Assembly: GCF_963583255.1 (NCBI RefSeq)
Contig: NC_084816.1
Coordinates: forward strand, 18,652,053-18,716,052
Source of the DNA: Pyrus communis
Taxonomy: Eukaryota; Streptophyta; Magnoliopsida; Rosales; Rosaceae
Length of the DNA: 64,000 bases
Reading direction: 5' to 3'
Part shown: piece by piece, positions 58,781-64,000 of the stretch
Numbering within the stretch: the stretch's first letter is position 1
Layout: every line of letters starts with the position of its first letter
The notes under the pieces: generated by a model
The model's database searches: none
What the model was told of the DNA's origin: nothing
Seen by the model: only the letters and a program-made list of their open reading frames with translations
Translations under genes and position numbers: made by a program

Positions 58781-59468
58781 AATAAAAAATTCAACCAGAT
58801 TAAATTTAAGAAGAAATACGAAGAACTGAATTCAACCAGATTAAATGTAAGAAGAAATACCAAGAACTGAGAGCTGCAGACTACCAAAATGCTCATGATC
58901 ATGGTCGTGCTGATGAAATCCAAATCTATAATGTCATGTCATGTTGGGTAGGACTGATTTTTCACCCAAGTCCAATACAACTGGTTTCGCTTGGTCGCAT
59001 GTTGGGTAGGGTTGATGCGAGCCGGGAAGGAACAAATTTCTCATGGAAATGGCCCCCAAGGTTAGTCGGGGAGAATTTTCCTAGTGCCTGCTTACCGCGT
59101 TAAAGAAATATAACCATTGTTTCTTTGTGAGCACCACATGCATTATTTGTTAAAAATCACCTACACTTGTAGTCACTAACCGTAGCATACTTCATCTAAT
59201 AAGATTATTTCTCCAAAAGGGGTAACGCCGAATTTGTGTATTTTCAACTTTAATAAGAAACCAATCGGCTACAAGGACGCTATATGGCATAAAAGTATGC
59301 ACTTAGTTTCTAACTTAAGTTCACAGGTAGTCACAGATGTTGGAAACTTATATATGTCATTTGGCAATTACATTCATTTCATGCTAACTGTAAGATTTCT
59401 AAATCATCCACTCCACTCAAAACGCAGGTTTGAATTCAATACAAGTTGGCAATACATACAACTAGAAA
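58781..59468 (-). other. 3' flank of the TORTIFOLIA1-like gene
   Basis: AT-rich. A 40-bp unit (AATTCAACCAGATTAAAT and following) is repeated in tandem at about 58788-58870. No separate gene. Confidence 0.45.
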
Positions 59469-62400
59469 CTATTTGTCATGATGCTGCGGATTTATTCCCC
59501 AGGATGATGCCAACTGCACCAAAAGTTGATCCGGCGTTGCACCTTCCCAGTCCTCGGGTGGATCCATTGTTACAGAAGCTTCATGCAGATTCAAAACGAG
59601 TTCCTTCTTTACGTCAGCGGGAAGGCCGAAAACATCAGACCCATTTTCCAGCACTATTTCAACCAACTGCAAAATGGAAATAGGGGACTAAATGGTCAAA
59701 CCAAGTCAAACTGAGGCATTGCCATAACTGGGCACCAAAAGCAACAAAATTGAAAATATAGGAACATTATTGATACAATCGCATTCTATGAAGCAAACAC
59801 GTATGCTAACCCCATTGCTATTCCGAAATTATCAGAGAAAATAGATTTGAGAAAATCTTGTTACGAACATGAAATAAAAAGGTGCTCGTAGTCATGTTCT
59901 AATCAACACAAGTTGCAAGATGAAACACTTTATGTGAAGTCTAACCGTCAAGAAGAAAACTAGTGAAACACATACTTAAAAATAGTTAACTCACACGTCC
60001 GTTAAGAGGGGAAAAAATGCTACCTGCTGAATCCAAGCCAAACAGACGTCAAACAAGTTTGGCTCTGGTAAAAATTGCCCAACGGCATGCAAGACCTCAG
60101 TTGCTGTCTCATTTGAAAGTTGGTCAATCACAGGACCTGATCTGTCCATTAACTTTACAAGCAAGAGATCATCTCCTGTAGACAATACTTCCACAAAGGC
60201 CGTATCCACATCACCCACTTGAAGAGCATCCATTGCATTAGTCCAAGAATTCCAGATTGGATTGCGCTCTTGGCCTACATTATCATCTTCCATAGCCTCT
60301 GCAGTCAATTCAGGTATAGCTACTCTTCCTGCTCTAGATGTTCCATTGTCCTCTCCAGCCACACGAATTGCTTCCAAGGTAGCTTCATCTTTTGAAGCTT
60401 GCCAAACACTTCTTGCGGAAGGCCCCTCACCAAACCTTACAGGTCCAGCCCCTTTATCCCATGCTCGCCTGCTGTTACCCTGGTCACTCCCATTCTCTGA
60501 TTTGGGTGACCTACCATCCACAGGACCACCTCCTACGGCCTTCCTCGAACTAGTCTGTCCATTTCTGGAACCAACATATGTTGAAAAATCCCACACCTCA
60601 GATATTTCAGATCTCCATGTAGGGCCCCGCCCCCTCATGCCGGAAACATGTCCATCATTTTGGGCAAATCTTTCGCCAAACAGAATTCGTCCATCTCCAC
60701 CTCTTCCAAACTTGTTACTAGTGTAATCAGGAAAACCGTTGTACTTACCTAAGGGCATATTAGAAGCCCCCTCATATCCCATTGAAAAATTACCGCCTCT
60801 TCTACCTGATGATATTGATAAATCTCTTGACAAGTCCTCAACAACTCTCTCAAGACCCCTTACTCTGTTCTCCAAAGTTACCATACTGTCATGAGATCCG
60901 CCCATGAAATCCTGCAACATGCTCATCAGATGACCTTGTTGTCTCTCCAGCTGCAACAATTGCCTTTGGATAGCCAGCCAATTTCCTTTGTTATTGACAA
61001 AGGATCCTTCAGGTTGACCATCAGTTTTGGAGAAACCTGCACGACTAGTGGACAACTCCCTTTGATTTATATCAATCCTCTCATCAATATCAACTGCCCT
61101 TGTTCTGGAGTCCTTTGATTTATATCAATCCTCTCATCAATATCAACTGCCCTTGTTCTGGAGTCTTTTCCATTCACCCTTTCTTCTGGCAATTTATCTC
61201 GCGCAAGGTCATCATGATCTCGTTGTTTAGTATAGAGACCAGCTAATCCTCTCTCTATGTTACGGTATTTACTACTGAAAGATCCATGAATATCATCAGA
61301 TTGGCTGTTTGCAATCCGGTTTAAAGTTTCCTTGGAATCTGTATCATTTGCCTCTGGTTCCACCTCATTATTTGAGTTTGAAGAATTGACGTGTCTACGA
61401 GGAACAACTACCTCAACAGGCAAATCATCAGAAACCCTTTTTTCAAGTTTCTGGAAGAATTCTGGGTTTAGCTCTTTATCAGTTAAGACAGGTGGTTTCT
61501 TCTTCAAAGCTACAACCACTTTATCTCCACTGGGTTTGGTTTTAGAAACAGAATCTGAAGTAGGGGATGAACCATTAGATAAACCCTTTGCTCCTTGCTC
61601 TATTCTCTCACCAGCCTTTGAATTTTTTGGTTCATTCTTCTCTGACAACTCAGCTGGTTCAGAATTTTCTTTATTAAAATGAGGTAACAACAAAATGATC
61701 CAGTGAGGGACAAAAGGATGAGAAAATTGAACGAACGTTTTATGAAAGATAGTATTATTGATAAGCTTACCATGAGACGGGACTTTCTTTTCATTTGGAT
61801 CTTCATCTCCTCCTTTCCCAGCTATCTTTTTCCAAAACTGCAATGCCTCTGTCATGCTATCTCTAACAGGTTTAATCTGTAAAAACAAACCAAACCAAAC
61901 TTTGGACACTAAGGCAAGCGAAAATACAAGCTACATTCCTCTGTGTAATGGTGTGCTGGTTACAAATACAATGCCACCTTCCAATGACATACTGTTCAGT
62001 ATTGAATTTCCTATGTAATGGTGTGCCGGTTACAAATACAAATCCCAAGTTAAAAAATATGTTGATCTTTATACAATACTCACTCAAACATGCAATACTA
62101 TAATCAAGTAATCCCCTAAACATTTTGAATTCTGGCAATCACCTAGCGAACATAGACGGTAAGATAACAGGGTAATGCACTTGAGATAATATGCAACAAA
62201 AGACTACCTTGTCAAAACGGCTAGACTCGAGCACTTTCAGGGTGGAAGCAGTTCTATCTGTAATCAAGTTGCTTGAATGCAATGCTAATGCAATCAGCAC
62301 ATCAGCTGCTGCTTTACGTGTTGCCCAATCTGGGCTTCCAAGGCAGTCATGAATACTTTGCTGTAGATTATCCAAGCTTTGGGGCGCAATCGCTCCAACC

Positions 62401-63489
62401 TACAACAAGTAGGTAACTCTCCAGATCAGTAAAGTCCAATTAAATGATCCAATGTATAGATCAAAGTTATCGTTCTATGCACCTACATTCTATTGACAAT
62501 AAGACTATGCATACGTTCCCACAACATCAAACACGACAGATTTCAAGTCAACACTCCAAATTACCACTCTTTTTTATCTTCTGTGTCCTACATCCTTTTA
62601 GCAATCAAACAACCACATAAGTACCTACTTTACTACAAAATCTAGAACAATGTACATGACCATATCGAGTTCGAGACCACAATGTACATAACTACTAGAT
62701 CACTTGAATGTGAAAAAGCATGTGAAGATAATCTAATAAGCAAACCTGAGACAGGCTCGAAACAACCGGCAAGAGCGATGACTTAGCCAAGAAGTTAGGA
62801 TTGTTGAGCAACTTGCAGATCCTTGGACACAGCTTTTGAAAAGACGAAACAGGCGGTTCTAAAGCGCAGTCCACAATCTTAGCCATACACAATGCCGCAC
62901 CAGATTGCACCCCTTTGTTCTGCTCCATCATAGCCTCAAACAAAGGCTTCATAAATAAACCCACAACAGACCCATTGTCGCTCACACTATCTACCTTCAA
63001 GTACTGCGCCGAGAGCGAGCCAATGGAGTCGCGGCACGCGTCCCTGACGCCGGAATCGGCGTCCTTGAGCCTCTTGACAACGTGGGCAATGATTTTGGTC
63101 AAATGGGTGGATGTGAAATCGGGGTGCGAAGCAGAGACCAATGAGAGCAGGCGCAAAGACTCTTTCTTGACAGCAGGTTTCGGATCGGCGGAGGCATCGT
63201 AGAGGCAGTTGAGGAGCATAGGGAGGCTCTCCGGCGCGAGGGTTTGGATGATTTTCTCGAGATCTTCGACGGCAATTTGGTACGTGTCTCGATCGGAGAG
63301 TTTCGAGAGGGAGGTGAGGATTCTCTGCTTAAGCTCCACCATGGCCAGGTGGGTCGAGAGGGAAGAAGTTGCGGAAGAAGGAGAGGACTTTGAAGAGGAA
63401 AGTTGCTGCGGCTGCGGCTGCGGCGGCGTTGTGGCTGAAGGGTTTGGGGGTTTTGCGGGTTTTGAGATTCTGGGTCCGGCGAAACTCAT
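59469..63489 (-). CDS. TOR1-like: TORTIFOLIA1/SPIRAL2-type microtubule-associated protein, frame broken in exon 4
   Basis: Minus-strand exons: 62746-63489, 62208-62399, 61771-61876, 60024-61668 and 59469-59666, all with GT-AG introns. Exon 1 begins with a Pro/Ser-rich stretch, then the HEAT/TOG-like array (MVELKQRILTSLSKLSDRDT, KPAVKKESLRLLS, VKRLKDADSGVRDACRDSIG) that binds microtubules in this family. Exon 2 has SPDWATRKAAADVLIALAL. A charged, disordered middle is followed by a coiled coil (QRQLLQLERQQGHLMSMLQD, LENRVRGLERVVEDL) and a conserved C-terminal domain. These plant proteins control cortical microtubule dynamics and helical growth. A 53-bp tandem duplication (61061-61166) shifts the frame and gives about 547 residues ending at 61067. 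With one copy of that unit all five exons join in phase to 943 residues, close to the family's length. The present sequence is either a loss-of-function allele or an assembly error. Confidence 0.88.
61061..61166. repeat. 53-bp tandem duplication in exon 4
   Basis: Units 61061-61113 and 61114-61166 are the same except for the last base. 53 is not a multiple of three. No AGGT lies in the unit that would let splicing remove one copy cleanly, and 53 nt is below usual plant intron size. Confidence 0.95.
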
Positions 63490-64000
63490 GGTTTCAAGTT
63501 GGCGTGATTTGGTTTTGAAATGGGATGTAAAATGGAAAATGGGTTCTCTCTGATTCCGGAACTTAAGCTTTCAGGCTTCTACAGTGAGATATACAGGCAA
63601 TGCTGTTGCAGAGACAGAGAGAGACAGAGACAGAGACAGAGACAGAGACAGAGACAGAGAGAGGTGGAGGGAGAGCGGCTTCCAAACTTTTAATTATTTG
63701 GTTACAGATGAGGAAGCTAACATTTTAGTCCTTACATTATCATTAGAACTTGGAATCATTAAAATTATTGTGTATTACATATTTTAATCCTTGTTTTGTC
63801 TTTTGTACCTAGGTTGAGATACCTACCCTCCGAAGTATAGGACTAATTCCTAGAAAGGTTCGGAAAGGCTAAAGGCATTTGAGTTCATCATTAGTTACAA
63901 TTGTAGATATCTTCTTAAAGTTTTCAATCAAAGAATCATATATGTTGTGCTTCTTTCATAACTCAGTTCAAGATTAAAGAGCAAACCAGACTCGAAATTC
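63490..64000. other. 5' flank of the TORTIFOLIA1-like gene
   Basis: A short leader, then a GAGACA microsatellite (63610-63663), then AT-rich DNA with no recognised gene. CT-rich on the minus strand near the gene, as is common in plant promoters and leaders. Confidence 0.5.
63610..63663. repeat. GAGACA hexanucleotide microsatellite
   Basis: About eight units of GAGACA with interruptions, in the leader or promoter of the TORTIFOLIA1-like gene. Confidence 0.9.

Overview
This is a stretch of flowering-plant nuclear DNA. It is AT-rich, with spliced plant genes, plant-type Copia and Gypsy retrotransposons and many small inverted-repeat elements. A woody rosid is likely, and Rosaceae tribe Maleae (apple or pear) is my best guess. 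That guess rests on recalled similarity of the 58.6 kb MITE and the Gypsy LTR to repeats common in apple, not on a search. No tRNA, rRNA or CRISPR array was seen.

Layout. Positions 1-45,200 are a transposon-dominated block built around three decayed copies of a plant mobile domain (PMD, aminotransferase-like) gene: copy 1 (minus, 1412-3163), copy 2 (minus, split between 22415 and 28327) and copy 3 (plus, 42894-45180). Six Copia elements (A-F) lie in and around them. A is one LTR at the left edge. B (3171-8895) has equal-length LTRs that look identical and an unbroken 1601-codon gag-pol. C (17436-21788) has its gag-pol segment inverted relative to its own LTRs. D (22850-26603) lacks integrase and reverse transcriptase and splits PMD copy 2. 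E (28328-33031) is riddled with stops and has a truncated 3' LTR. F (36438-41821) is complete apart from three nonsense codons and sits inside an older Harbinger-like element. A decayed Gypsy element with a 3.5 kb LTR fills 10.2-17 kb, and several MITEs are scattered between.

Positions 46,700-63,500 are the gene-bearing part. A five-exon PBS1-like receptor-like cytoplasmic kinase (46723-48771) appears intact. A lectin-RLK-type kinase at 52094-53367 is a pseudogene without an extracellular domain. A five-exon TORTIFOLIA1/SPIRAL2-type microtubule-associated protein gene (59469-63489, minus) has correct splice phases throughout but carries a 53-bp tandem duplication that shifts the frame. Between them lie a 1.85 kb hAT-like non-autonomous transposon, a probable Helitron end and a histone H3 gene fragment that may be captured cargo.

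The genes do not form a pathway. The most notable signals are the young Copia B with TA...TA termini, the internally inverted Copia C, the frame-breaking duplication in the TORTIFOLIA1-like gene, the PMD cluster repeatedly hit by transposons, and the Helitron/H3 fragment. I found no convincing new enzymatic or defence system.
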